Shown here: piece after piece, positions 23,801 to 36,191 of the stretch
Numbering within the stretch: the first letter of the stretch is position 1
Layout: each line of letters starts with the position of its first letter
Source of the DNA: Ectocarpus siliculosus
Taxonomy: Eukaryota > Sar > Phaeophyceae > Ectocarpales > Ectocarpaceae
Length of the DNA: 64,000 nt
Reading direction: 5' to 3'
Assembly (NCBI GenBank): GCA_000310025.1
Contig: FN649755.1
Location: 554,137 to 618,136 of the forward strand
Program-made: the position numbers and the translations under genes
Notes under the pieces: generated by a model
The model's database searches: none
Seen by the model: only the letters and a program-made list of their open reading frames with translations
Told to the model about the DNA's origin: nothing

Positions 23801-25966
23801 TCACGGGACTCAGCTCAAAAGAGACTTTATTTTTTGTTTTTTGTGGAGTGTTGGGGTGTGACGTCATTCTGTATCGTGTGGCGACGTATGTCTTTGTACC
23901 ATTTCGCCTGTTTTTTGTGCTTTGGGCATCTTTCGCTGGCGGAGGAGAGTATTTTCTCACGCTTCCTTCTCACGGGCAAAATGGATTGGATCACCAGCCA
24001 CCCTTGGCACTTGTACTTGACGCCCAAAATTGAGAAATCTGTCTGTCTCCTTTCAACGAGAAGAAAGCCTTCGCAAGAGTATATACTTTGACAAAACTGG
24101 TTTGCCAACACACAGGAAGACTTTGGTTTTTGGTTCCTGAGCAACTTACACAAGTCCCACAGACCATGGACAACACGAATACACGAGAGCGAGTGCGCAA
24201 ACGCAACGGATTCCAGCAGTAGGACCTGTGGTAAAGACGCCGATAGCCTAGTAGCACACACACGCACAAGCGGGGAGTCACGGCGAGAAAAAAAAAAACC
24301 TCGCACACAGTGCAAACTCCAGGAAAATTCTGCAGGTTGTACGCAAAACCGGCACTCGCTACTGAACGCGATCACGTCAATATGCAACAATACGACCTCG
24401 ATGCTATACGCCATATGCTCGTCCCCCCGGGAGGCAAGCCACCCAACTCCCGAAGGAGAACAGTCTACCGAACGTATAAAGTTCATTCCACCGGAACACA
24501 CTGTCGGGTTATTTTTCCACCATTGAAGGTCGTCGGTGGTTGTGCGCTGAAAGGATAAAAACAATCCAGTTTCGTGCGATGCAAGCGTTTGGGCGGTATG
24601 TCCGGTCTTAATGCAGAGACCGCTGCTACTCCCAAGAAACGTGTATCGCTGCATCCTTACATAGAAATTGTTAGCTTAGTCGGATCAGACGTCAGGTTGA
24701 TGCTATGAACGGGGTGCATGACATTGGACCTACGATGCCAGATTTGGACGATTTTGTTTTTGTCACATGCAGTCATTGACCAGATATTCCTCTCTCCAAG
24801 TCGGGCGTTTGCCTATTAGCGGCTTCACACCACTCCCTCTCGTCTGTGCAACCTCTACTCACGATGCAGGCAGCGATCGCACCCCCGAGTTCCAGCTTGC
24901 TGTAGCAGCGGGAATGCCGATCGTCCATCCGTCATACGTGGCAGCCTGCTCCGGCATGGAGATCGAAGTCGAGACTGGCCGATATCTCCTGCCGTTAGGG
25001 CGCTCAGGGTTGGGTAACCGACCGCTGATTATGCCTTTCCGCTCCGGCAGAGGACGGCCGTTCCAAGACCAACTCGTGATTTTATGTGTTGACAATCCGG
25101 CGGCCGACCAGGCGGCGTTGGAGAACTGGCTGTTCATGCTGAAAGTCGCGGGCGCCACGGTGCGAGTTTTCGACGTGGGCGGCGAGGGCGGCTGCGCCGA
25201 GGGAGACGCAGACGGTGTCGAACATAGCCTATGCACCCACGATGCCGCCCTCCAGCTTCTGCAGGAGGGGCGAGTGTACTGCGTCATCGGTTCCGAGAGC
25301 ACCGCTGTTCGGGTCTCAACGGCGAGGTCCGCGATCGAGAAGGCCGCCGTAGAGGCAGGCACCCTCGCGGGCAGCCTCGAGTGGGCGCTGCAGTGCATGG
25401 CCCACGGTCGTCTTCTCCTCCCGAGCGCCGCGACGTGCCCCTGGTTCCCGTTGAGTGCCTCCGGCGTCTCGGTTCAGGATGGGCACGTACGGGGGAGCGG
25501 CGTCAACTTAGTCTTCCGAGTTGCCGACGAGCCCGTGTGTCTATTCCACGTGCATGTTTATGGCGGGAGGAGGTACGTCGCGGGTGACTATGTCATAATT
25601 AAAAGGGACGGAAGGGCCTCTGACGTCACGTACGGGACTGGGGCTGAGACGAGCGCTAGGACAACCGCAGTGGGTAAGACTGTCGATGCTACCGAATTCG
25701 GCCTTCCCATGGTGGCTCGCGTCATTTCCTTTCGGAGGGAGGGTAGTGAAAAGGTGAAGGTCGAAGTGGCCATGCTAGGCCAGGGTGAGGGACCCATGCT
25801 ACACCAGGGTGAGGGCTCTAATGCCTCAAGCGCTGCCGGTGCAGGGGAACAAGAGGTGGAGGAAGACAGGCTGGGTGCTCGAGTTCTCGTACTGACGAAG
25901 CGGGAAATGGAGGCCACGCAGCTCCACGCTTTGAACGACGGTGCCATATTTTGTCTTAAGGACTAA
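20876..25966 (+). CDS. nuclear protein with Trp-rich repeats, tandem BRCT and BAH-like domain
   Basis: Two exons, 20876-23543 and 24870-25966, joined in phase 1 (CCTG|GTGAGC to ATGCAG|GC), give 1,254 aa ending in TAA. The junction restores a BRCT signature (IAVAAPG then SDRTPEFQLAVAAG and HPSYV). A basic cluster at about residues 53-68 (CKRKKKSKK) suggests nuclear localisation. Two related domains of about 60 aa (about 172-235 and 465-525) share a GW, then Y/F...P, G.D and a final V..YV/HV pattern; I cannot name this family. BRCT 1 starts near residue 783 and spans the intron; BRCT 2 follows with LENWLFMLKVAGATV. The C terminus (RYVAGDYVIIKRDGR through LTKREMEATQLHALNDG) looks like a BAH domain. 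The family logic points to a chromatin-linked DNA-damage mediator of the 53BP1 type. The start is uncertain: CCTTGCAG at 20891-20898 could be an acceptor for an upstream first exon. Confidence 0.85.
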
Positions 25967-28605
25967 CGATGGGAGAAGTGATGGGAGTAATATCATCAAA
26001 TGTTTTTCAAATCGATGGCCGATGGTTTGTTGGGGCGAGAGGCGAGAGTAAGAGACAGTGAATCGGGTGAGAAGTTTGGGTCGAACCGGTTAAGCGTTAT
26101 GTGCATAGTTAATACCATCATCTGGTAGACGCGAGGGGGAGGTGCAGACTTGGTGGTGGCAGAAGGTAATCGCCATATTCGCCGTCAGCCATGTACTGAC
26201 ATCCTAGCCTCGGAGTAAGCCCGTAGGTCGGGAACGTAAACTTCGAACACAGGATGTTGATATTTGCACGAATAGGTGGACGCTTGCACGGATAGGCAGC
26301 ATTGACACAGGAACCTTTTGAGTGTGACCGTAGCCGCGTTTATTGTTACAGAGCCATCGCCAGTAGGTATTTCTCCCGCAATTCAAACTCACCCGGTCGT
26401 GGACGGCCTTGGCGAGGGATTCATTCCAGGGAATTTTGTCATTCGGGTCCAATTTCGCGCTTTTCTTTGGAAAAATTGAATCTGGACGTGCGAATCCATC
26501 ACAAATTGGCTGGCGGGGTCGTAGCAGTAGCGATGGTGTCTCGAAGTTCGCCAAACATGGGTTCTGTGCAACCCTTTCTGGCCTGTTGCTGGAGTCCAAT
26601 AGGTCGGACGTAAGCAAGGCTAACGTGGAATGAAGGGTGATGTATTGTCGATAAACCAGGTCCTCTTTTCGACTTTTTCAGCAACTGTTTGTGACTGCCG
26701 CCGTAGAAGACGCGTGATGTTTACGTTTTGCGTGGCGGAAGAACGGGTAGGGTGTCCCCGGCTGTCGAGAGCTCCAATGAACACTTCTTGCTGAGACTTG
26801 TATTGTGGGGCGACTTAATTTGATCGCTTCACCTGGGCAGGCTGCAAGGCGGGGTCTGCTCCTCGCACATCTGCTTCGGTTCCGAGTTCGTCGCTGCTGC
26901 AGCTGGTGGAACTAAATAAGTGTTGCCCGGCGGTGTTCACTGCGATAGGTTTTGATTAGTGAATGTCTTCCGTACCCACAGTTTCTTGGCTCTGCACCGT
27001 TCCTGAGCGCCACCGCCGCTTGATTTGCGCACTGCTGTTTTTTGGACGCATTAACGACACGGACTTCTCTTTGAGGCTTGGCATCAATCTTGAGAATATG
27101 GTTGGCTGGATGACTATTTGTAATGTATCTGACTGATGGAAGAGAAGAACAAGGGGCCTGTTTCGTAAATAAAGATTATATCCCCAGGCAAACATCCTCT
27201 CAAATCCTTTCGATGTCTGTTGGACCCTCCGGGCGAAAAGCCGCTGTAAAACGCCGTGCTAGATTCTGGTGGTCACGCAGTGATTGCAGCGGGTTCTGCA
27301 ACCATGGAAATGTCAAACTTTTCCGAGTTTTTCAACTGTGACTGCGTGAACAAATTGAAATGGTGTATCAGAGAATAGTTCCTTTCCGCTACTTCACGAC
27401 ACTGACGCGCAGTCACTCGCTGGCATTCCTGCACGGTTTCGAAACGCACTGTTCCTGCTTGCGTGGGGGGCGGAACCTCGCAAACTTTGTGACTGTGTGT
27501 ACCCTTGTGTCCATCAACGTTTTGGTACGCTTGACAGTTCCAAATGTTTGAAACGAATGGTGTCGCAGGTAGGTTGTTTCGTAACTTCGGGATCATCAAC
27601 TTCTGCTGATTCCAAGGAGTTCACCGGGGTTCAGAACTAGCGAACGGGACCGCCGTTAACCAAAACGCACGGTTGCAGATGGTTTGGTGCTCATACACCT
27701 GCTGGCATCCCTGTTTCATGCCATGGAAAAACATTGATAGGCTTGGGTTGCCTCAAAATAATGAGCCATTCACGTTTTCAAGACTTGAAACCCGTCGACT
27801 TCGCACCCTTTTGTCATAGCTCGAACGGCTAGTCTTCCACTTGCTTTATGTACATTCCTGGAAACGCCAGGAACATGCCTCTCGTGCTTGGAAGTCACGC
27901 CCCAGTCAAGCCTGCTCATTGTAGCAAAACAACCCGTCTACGTTGTGAAGAGAGAGAGCGGAACTCGTTTGGGTGTGGTGCAGAAAATTATTTCATGCCA
28001 TGCCATAGTATGCGGCCAACAGGTCGTCAAGGACTCCTCATATCAGAATACAACCCTGCCTATCTTATATTACGGGGGGTGTACACTCGTCAGCTGGAGC
28101 AGGACCACAGTTCGATTATCTTGACGCGCCTAAGAGGAAGCCGTCCCCTCCGCCGAACAGTGAAACCTGTGGGCTAGGCCCCTTTGTGTTGTCCTATACC
28201 GGCTCCTTCTTGTCACAATACCTACCGTGAGGTCCAAAACAGCGACGGTTGAGAAACATCATGGAGAATACAGGCGGAGTAGCGTGTTCAGGCTACAAAA
28301 GCGATAGTGTCTCTGGTCCGGCCGTTGCAAGACACAATGGGTCTACACACTAAAGCAGTCAACATATCCTGAAACCATCACAACTACCGTGCTGTGCCGT
28401 CGGGAGCCATTCCTGGCGTGTTCACTCGACTAGTCATCGTGCAAGAGTGTCAAAACATCCTCAAACCATCACAACCGTCCGGACACTGCGCAGTGACATC
28501 GAACTCGTTCCTATCGGTTTTTTCCCAATGGCTCAAAAAGAAGAGCAGCCCTCGCTCGTTGTACGAACCCCGGGCGCGTCTTCCCCCCGTACCAGAAGCC
28601 CACGC
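25967..28605. other. spacer; weak minus-strand exon candidate at 26400-26617
   Basis: No recognised gene. A minus-strand frame at 26400-26617 (motif PKKSAKLDPNDKIPWNESLA) ends at GTGAGT and could be an exon, but I find no partner. The rest shows no signal. Confidence 0.25.
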
Positions 28606-31600
28606 TCACCTGCGGAACGCCCGGAACAATTCCAGCTGCCGGTGCCTTCGACGCTCGGGCCGACACCTTGCGACACCAACAGGGGCCATCCCACGTCGCC
28701 GCCCGGCATTCGCCTTGCCCTCCCCACCCGACTTCCCCGCGCTCAAAACAAGGGGCCAGAGCCAAGAGGTGGCGGTGAAGGCGACCCGCCTGGCTATCAT
28801 TCGGCGCATGCAAGCCTTTAGGACGGGGTCTTTGGGAGGCAGACCGGCGTCGGCCGGGGTTACGAGCTCGATATACGCTGCGGCCCTCTCGTCTCCCCCC
28901 TCGTCCGCGAACGGATCGAGCGCTCCCATGCTGAGGAGCTTGGACAGGGACTTGAACTCGAGGCCGTACACAGCACCGTTGACGAGGGTCATAAACCTGA
29001 GTGACAGGTGTGCAAGAGCACAGATGGGCTCATTGAGGACGGGGTCTCTTGAGGAGTGTCATGCGGGCGGTGGTTGTTGCGACAAACTATTCAGCACGAA
29101 AAAAACAACTCTCTCTTGCGAAATCACATGCAGTGGTCGCCGAAGCCAACAAAGCAGCAACACGAAAAAAAATATATATATATGTCGACCTGCGACAGCG
29201 CTCTTGAACAGAGCCTCGCCCCGGCAACAACCACCGCAACCACCAGCTTGTTAAGAGCCTTGCCTATGCTAGACGCTTGGGAGGGAAACTGCAGCAAGTA
29301 AAGCAAACACCGGCGCGTTACCTGCGATCGCTCCTGAAGAGACCCTTGCCTACTCTAGACGCTCGAGAAGGATACACCGTCCCTTCCTCCTCATCCTTCC
29401 GCTCTAGCGTCTTGAGCATCTCCACAGCAATCGATGAGTTGCTCTCCACGACGGCGTTGTAGAGCGGGGACGCTCCTTTGCTGCAAACAGTCAGCGGGTC
29501 AGCGCCCGCTTTCATGAGCTCCCTGGCCGCCTCTAGCTGCCCCTCCTTGCCCGCGATGTTCAAGGGAGTGTTGTCCAGCATTCCTGTTTGGTTTGGGCGT
29601 TTGGGCTGCCGCAAATTAGGAGTGAGCTATGACCGTGTGAAACGAGAGTTTCGGCAGTATTCCTGACCGAAATACGAGCATCCAGAACAAAATGATGGTC
29701 CGTACCTTCTATTGAGTCAGATACACCGAGCCAATTTTCCCGAGCCTTCCAATCAACAGCAAACAACACTCTTCCTTGACGAGTGCGAGAAAGCGACTTA
29801 CCACGAACAATGTCGTCACCCCACACGGTTTGGAACACCTATCCCTGTTTGTCTCCCAATCATGTGTGTTATATCCGATCTACAGCTAGTCTGCACGTCG
29901 AACAAAATAGAAACCATTCGGTGCGTGTTGGCTCCCACTCCAATGTAGGTGCTAACCTTGACGCACATGTATCGGGAGGAGGGTTCCGCCGCGCCTTCCC
30001 TCCGTTGCCCGTGACGCCGCATGCTGCCAACCACACGCGAGCACTAATCTATCCACACTTTTTCATCGACAAACCGTGGCAAGATTCGAACGCCAACTCC
30101 CAAAACGTCACAAGGTTTCGAGATCACCAATGTTGCTACCTGGGGCCACCAGCCGAAAGACCTCAGCAAAAAAAGTCAAAACCACGAAAGGTTCGCTTGA
30201 GGAAAAAGAAACAGCAGAAGAGGCTCGAGAGAGGAAGGAACAGCACAAGAGGCTGGAGCCAAACCGAGGCTAACGCTCTGGCCCGTACCACATACTTCTT
30301 TATTACCTGGTGCATCGGGCTCGGCACCCGCTTGGATGAGAGCCCGGATCATGCGCACGTTTCCCAGCCGGGTGGCCGCGTGGAGAGGAGTCCAGCCGTC
30401 GATAGTGCGAGAACCGGGTTTGCCGCCAGCCTTGATGACGGTTTCAACCATGTCTGCCGAGGAGTAATCGGCGGCTATGAAGAGGGGGCTCATCCCGTTG
30501 GGGCAGGTGTCGTTAACATCGTTGCGACCCTGCCGCAGCAGCCACTGGAAGAGCCCTATGTGTCCCTGAGAACAGCCAGCCACATAGGAGAGGAAGAATT
30601 GGAGCATAAGGTTTTCAGGTGTGGCGGTCGACAAGGTACGTCGGTGCTTGCTTGCCAAAAAAAATACGAGAAAGGTGTCGTGGATACGTGACACGAGAGC
30701 CAGTGCGGAGGAGCAATCACACACAAACGGTTTGTCCCTCCACCGGTCCATGTGCTAACGTCACACGCGCTATAGGTTTATCTTCCACCACGTGCAAAAC
30801 GAATGATGCATGCGCCTAAAGCCGTGACTCCCATGTCAAACCTCTCATGACTCAAGCGTGTACAACTGGGTCAATTCAAACAAAACACAAAACCCGCACA
30901 AAATTGAATGTACAGCACCGTAGTATGGACCAGTGTTCATAGATAATAAATATGTAGGCAAAGCGTTGTGGACGTACGTTCTGCGTCGCGATCATCAGGG
31001 GCGTGTGCCCCTGCCCGTTCCTGCTCATCACGTCGCCCCCGGCCTCCAGCACTGCCTTCATCACCAGCCGGTTGCCTCCGAACGCGGCCCCGTGCACCGG
31101 CAAGTTGCCCATCGTGTCCTTCACGGTCACCGACGAGCCCGCCTTGAGAAGACGGCGAACGACCTTCGGGAGAAACGAAGCGATACAGTGGGGGATCCCG
31201 TGTAGCGAGACCCCTAGCGTCACACGACAACATGTGGCCGCTATTTAGGGCACGTCGTTCAACCGAACTACAAAGGATACTTCTATAAAGCAGCTATACT
31301 GTCGGGGTGCGGTGGTGCGACGTGGTTTGGGCTCGCTAATCAGGGCATGTCGCAAAACAGGGGGTTCCTAAGCCGTGTCCCCTACTGTAGAAACAAAAAT
31401 CGCCCCCAACGCGCGAAGACGAAAAGCAGAGCAGTGGGAGTCCCTGTCAAATGGCGGTATGTGCCCAAAACGTTCGCCGGCACAATACCGAACCGGCACT
31501 ATGCACTGACAAATGAAAGGACACTCAGTATGTGCCCGCCGACGACACCGTTACTCTTGGCACTATTCAACCGGCACTGAACAAGGACCCGTTCTGTGGG

Positions 31601-32504
31601 TGGTTTTGGTGGCATGATGCGGAACTTTAGGGGTTACGGCACGATAGACCTGCGACAGTGTGGCAAGAATGTTGGTTGGGCAGGAATACCGAAGTGGTGG
31701 TTGGACAGAAAAAAAAAACTCTACGAGCACGATACACAGGGCAGCAACAACAGGCAGCCATTAACTGTCTTCTGTTTAGCACATTCCCCCTATTTAACCA
31801 TTCTGCACGACGAAGGCAGCAGAACATTATCCGTTGGCGGAGTGAACGGTCCGGGATTTTCAATGACATACCCGCGGGGCTACAAGAGCAGCAGGCGAAA
31901 CGAAGAGACCTCGCTGCGAAATAAAAATAAAAAAAAGACACGGGAACGTCTCTCTAGAGGTTGTGGGATTTCCTGGCCTTTCGTTCTTAGGAAAGAGGTT
32001 GCGTTTTTATGACCAATAGGGGCGTTCTCAAAAATATCACGGTGCATCACGACCCATCGACAGGAGCGTCCGGTCCCAACCAGATTCCGCGGACGCGAGG
32101 TTGATTGGAAAGCTGGCAGGGAACTCAGCGGTCCCCCAAGGGTACACGGTTTGTACCGACACAAACGCCGGTTTAACGATCGGACACGGTAGCTTTCACC
32201 ATGCAGTAGTGCCTCACAGCGACCTTACCGTACCACAATAATACCGGCTCGTCGCCTGTACCACCCACATCGTTGCCAAAACGACCCGTATCGTCGCTCA
32301 CACGGCCCCACCCACCTCCAAGCACCCGGACCGCACGGGGCTGCTGACGGCGTTGAACAAGGGCGTGCGGCCGAGGCTGTCCGTGCAGATGATCGAAGCC
32401 CCTTGGTCTAGGAGAAGCTCGACGACGGCAAGATGGCCGGCGACGGCGGCGCACGTTAGGGCCGTCTCGCCGCCCGGCCCCGCGCCCTCGATGTCATCTC
32501 CGTT
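28606..32504 (-). CDS. ankyrin-repeat protein, 5' end not found
   Basis: Five exons with agreeing phases: 32316-32504 (0-0), 30978-31163 (0-0), 30307-30565 (0-1), 29376-29583 (1-2) and 28606-28996 (2-stop), 410 codons plus TGA. Each of the first four carries ankyrin signatures: GETALTCAAVAGHLAVVELL, GRTPLFNAV, GNLPVHGAAFGGN, GHTPLMIATQN, DGWTPLHAATRLGNVRMI and NTPLNIAGKEGQLEAARELM. About eight repeats are visible. The last exon (LSKLLSMGALDPFADEGG) looks like a capping segment, then a basic Arg-rich tail. Ankyrin repeats bind other proteins; the partner is unknown. No start codon exon was found upstream, where only decayed exon fragments occur. The donor of exon 29376-29583 was chosen (GTATCC) because it fits the next phase; GTGTAT two bases earlier is the alternative. 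Confidence 0.75.
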
Positions 32505-32674
32505 CTGCAGATACCTTTTTGCTGTATAGTTTTTGGGGGGATAATGCATCACGTGCGCGAGACAGATCAAGTGTCAGTCAACCCGCAGATGCCTCCTCTT
32601 CTTTGATTTTTTGCGATAGTGTGCCATGCGCGCGACACAGGTAAAAAAGAGGGAGCGATTTCATTTGTTCCGTC

Positions 32675-32888
32675 TAGCCGTGCCCTCCCTCGCCCTCGAT
32701 GTTGCCTCCGTTCCGTGGGTACCCATATACTTGTTGATATATACGTCGCACGGACGCACGAGAGATAGAATTAAGTCTACCCCTGTTGAACATGTCAGTG
32801 CTACAGATGCGTATTGTTGTTTGAATGAAGATGATAACTCACAATATGCAGGTGCCCGTTGGTTATTTTGACGATATCTCCGTTCTGC
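32675..32888 (-). pseudogene. decayed copies of the start of an ankyrin exon
   Basis: At 32675-32715 the minus strand reads GNIEGEGGHG followed by a stop, matching the start of the 32316-32504 exon (NGDDIEGAGPGGE). At about 32870-32888 another copy keeps only CTGCAG|AACGGAGAT. The sequence upstream of each (ending CTCGC...GACAGA on the plus strand) is also duplicated, so the exon and its acceptor were copied together. Confidence 0.5.
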
Positions 32889-34582
32889 AGGTATTGTTTG
32901 TTTTTGGTGATATGTAGTGCGTCACGTCGGCGAGACAAATACAATTCCACAATTTTTGTTGGACAATGCGCCCCGCGCGCGAGACAGATGAGGGAAAACT
33001 CAGCAGAGTAGTCCAGCCAACCCTAGCTGCGCAAGTTGTTCGAAACAATCACCTTCACGACTTTTTGTGGATGTCGTGTCAGGCGCGACGAGAAGTGAGA
33101 GAGTTCAGGCAGCCCCTGCTGCGCACGGTACAGGAACGAACCTGTGCACACCAGAAACAAACGTAGAGGCTTTGGGGGGCACGTTCCCAATCACCGTTGC
33201 CGTAGCCTGCAGGTGTGGATGCCTTACACCGATGGTTCAGATGGAAAAAAAAAAAAAAGTGCGAGATTCTAGTGGTCGGCCTGCTGCTCTCAACATCTTC
33301 AAAAAATTATGCGAGGAGCATGGTTTCCTTTCCTGACCTTCTCCAGAGTTGGGGGTATTCGTTGCGAAAGGTCTCCGAATCTCCCGATCGGGAGTTCAAA
33401 ACGTGCCAAATCTACCCGAAACGCCACTACCGGACCACAACACCTTCAAATGTGGTAGCCGAGCCGCTGCTAACACATCCTACTACATGGAACCTTCGCT
33501 CCCTTTTATGACTTCTGCGACGACGGTTTGTGGGTCGACATCAGAATGGTACGAAGATTGTTGCGGTACAGATCATACGCAACACCCCATCGCCAGACGA
33601 AGAGGAACCCAAGAAAGAAAAACAACATTGACACAAAGTCAGCCAATCCCAGTCACCCTTCTTCGGTCCCTCTTGTTGTATCCCGTTGCGGCCCGCGAAT
33701 AAAAAATGTCAGTTTCGGGGTCAAGGTTGAATTGCTGTACATGTATATTTCGTCACCACCACTGCCGTTGTTTTTTTTTTTCGCCTAGCATAGGTTCTTG
33801 TATTGAGCGCGGAGCGCGAAGCGTGGCCGTTTTTTTCCCTCCGTCCGAGGAGCGAAAAAACAAACAACAGGCTCTATCTTCCGGGGGCCCGAGTTTCAAT
33901 AAACAGCCGCCTGAAATTTCCATCCTTTTCGACCAGGTCTACATAGAGCACCGAATGGCAAATAGCGATCTGCTGGCCTTGTGAGGAAAAAGAAAAATAG
34001 GGCCCTCTTCACCACACCGGTTTTGGTCGTGCTCCGACAGCAGATGGCCGTGCTTCACCGGCATCTGTACCCAAAAACCATAGGGGATATTAACCCCGAT
34101 CCCCACGGAGATGTACAGGAATTGAAGGACAAAAATATCGGAGATCTCCCACACACGCCGGCAGTCATGCAGTTGGAACAGAGGAAGCACTCAGCCAAAC
34201 ACGCAACACCGCCGGGAGGGGAAAGACACCACCGGCGTGGGAAGGGAGCCATACACACAGCTCGTGGCGGATGCCATTGTGAATGCTGCTTGATCAGTGT
34301 GTGGGGAGGGGTCACCTGGAAACAAACCAGTGCCTGCCACGGGAAAAAGGCCCTTGTTTGGCGACGGGTGCTTTTTCTCGCATGCATGCATTTTGCCGAC
34401 TCTCGCCACCTCAGCTTCCGTGGGTCCCATGATCCCGTGTCCTCTACAACGTATTGGCCGCCACACAAGACGTTGCATACACACAGCTCGCGGGGAATAG
34501 CTCCACAGTTGCTGCTACCTCAGTCTGTGCAGAGGCACCACCGAAAACCAAAATCGGTGGGGGGACGTGTGTATGACGTCTA

Positions 34583-34800
34583 CCGTAGGTGACGCGAGAT
34601 ACCACACCCCCTGTACCGATTTGTAAAGCTCGAGGACTCCACATCGAAGAGGATGCGTACACCGAGAAAGACGTTGTCGGAGGAAGCGCTCGACGGGACG
34701 GCTCCCACATCAACATCAAAGGCACCGCCACTCTTTGTGGTGTGGAGCAACCGAGCTTTGAAACTGGTCCAGGGGATGTGGTATCTCGTGTCATCTACTG
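34583..34800. mobile_element. MITE-like element with TA flanks, 218 bp
   Basis: The left end CCGTAGGTGACGCGAGATAC and the reverse complement of the right end (CAGTAGATGACACGAGATAC) form a terminal inverted repeat of about 48 bp that continues through CCACA and on to AAAGCTCG. Both ends are flanked by TA, as expected for a Tc1/mariner-type insertion. There is no coding capacity. Confidence 0.7.
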
Positions 34801-36191
34801 TACTGCTGTATGCACACGCCACAACGGCCATTCGTTGCCGGAGGGGTCTTTTTTTTTTTTGATGATCGACTACCACCCGCCACCGCACAAAAGCATCGTG
34901 GATTTACAACTGCGAGGTACTGAGTCGGCTACCCTGCGGCTCATTACCCCGCCCTATCTAAATAGTATACCATACGACTGCCGTGTGTTTCGTAATATTG
35001 CTGTGGTCGATTCATACGTGCCTCTCCTCCGGGCAGGTGCGAGAGAATACAGCAATCACACACACCAATCCGACGAAACCCATTCCTGTGTCGCTACACG
35101 GAGAAATAAGTTTGTCCGAGAGAGCCTCTCCGCCATCCCTTCATGCCGGGATAACCAGGTCCACCCCCCCCCCGAGGTTTTCGGCGTGGGGGTTGACGTG
35201 CAACGAGGCTGACTACCATACTAACGTAGAACTAGAAATATGGAGAGAGTTTTGCGAAAAACCACCATGTGGAACAAATCACCGCCAAATACCTGGGGAA
35301 ACAAATATGACATACGAAGCACGTCGTAACCCACACTCACTCACTAGTCTACATGTGAGTGAGCCACGTCACCATCCGATATACGGTAACTGCCCACGAA
35401 CGAACCACGTCTGGTTGATGTCTCGCCCGATCCTGGGGCTGCCACAAGGAGCGGAAAAACACCAAAGATATGAGCCAATCTGCAGCGTCGGGAGTGGTGA
35501 TCATGGCTCAGGGCATTGTCCCGCTCTCGCGTGTTAATCCTCTCGCTCGCGAAAAGAAGGTCATCGACGTCCTGAGATGAAGCCCGATGGCCAATCAGCG
35601 GAAGAACGCCAGACAGAGCAGGCATGTCATAGTGGCGTCTTGTTGTGACGATACTCCGAAAACCCACGCGAGTCGTTTCGCCGTAAAGGACGGATCGTCC
35701 AGTAAATATCAGCCTCACTCGAAAAACCATTTCGAAGATACAGTCGTGGCTCCGATATACGAGGGTGGTGTGACGAAGGTCCTCGATGCTCTTCTATGGG
35801 AGCCCTCTCATCTTCCGGAATAAAAGAAAGCCCCTAGCTATGCTATTATAGCGAGTCCGTGACAACCGATTTCGACCCTCTGATATCGGAACCCCCTCGT
35901 ACAACTTGCCTTCTTTACGTCGGAGCCACGACTGTACACCGAACGTGGAATGATGTATTTCGATAGGAAGAGCGGGAGAACCGAACAACAAAAAATAATA
36001 ACGAACAAGCTACATGGCCAAACCACGGTCTACAAGTACGATGTAGAAGTCGGTATGCGCAGGCCGGCGGCTTTTGACAGGACGGCGTTTACGCGTGCGA
36101 CAGATGATGACCAAGTGTGAGATTGAACAGCGCTGGGCCAAACGCTTGAGGAAGACAATTCAATAATAGAAGCTCGGTCGCCTTGGCGACC

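Larger units (their letters stand above)
32505..36191. other. spacer between ankyrin gene and gene A
   Basis: Apart from the decayed ankyrin copies and the MITE-like element at 34583-34800, I see no gene. Plus and minus open frames of 100-200 codons around 33981-35537 overlap each other, one runs through the MITE, and none has a coding signature. Confidence 0.35.

Noticed and set aside
28394-29254. 286-codon plus-strand open frame
   Set aside because: It is antisense to the last ankyrin-gene exon and adjoining intron.
34589-35212. 207-codon plus-strand open frame
   Set aside because: It begins inside a MITE-like element and its mirror frame on the other strand starts from the opposite inverted repeat.
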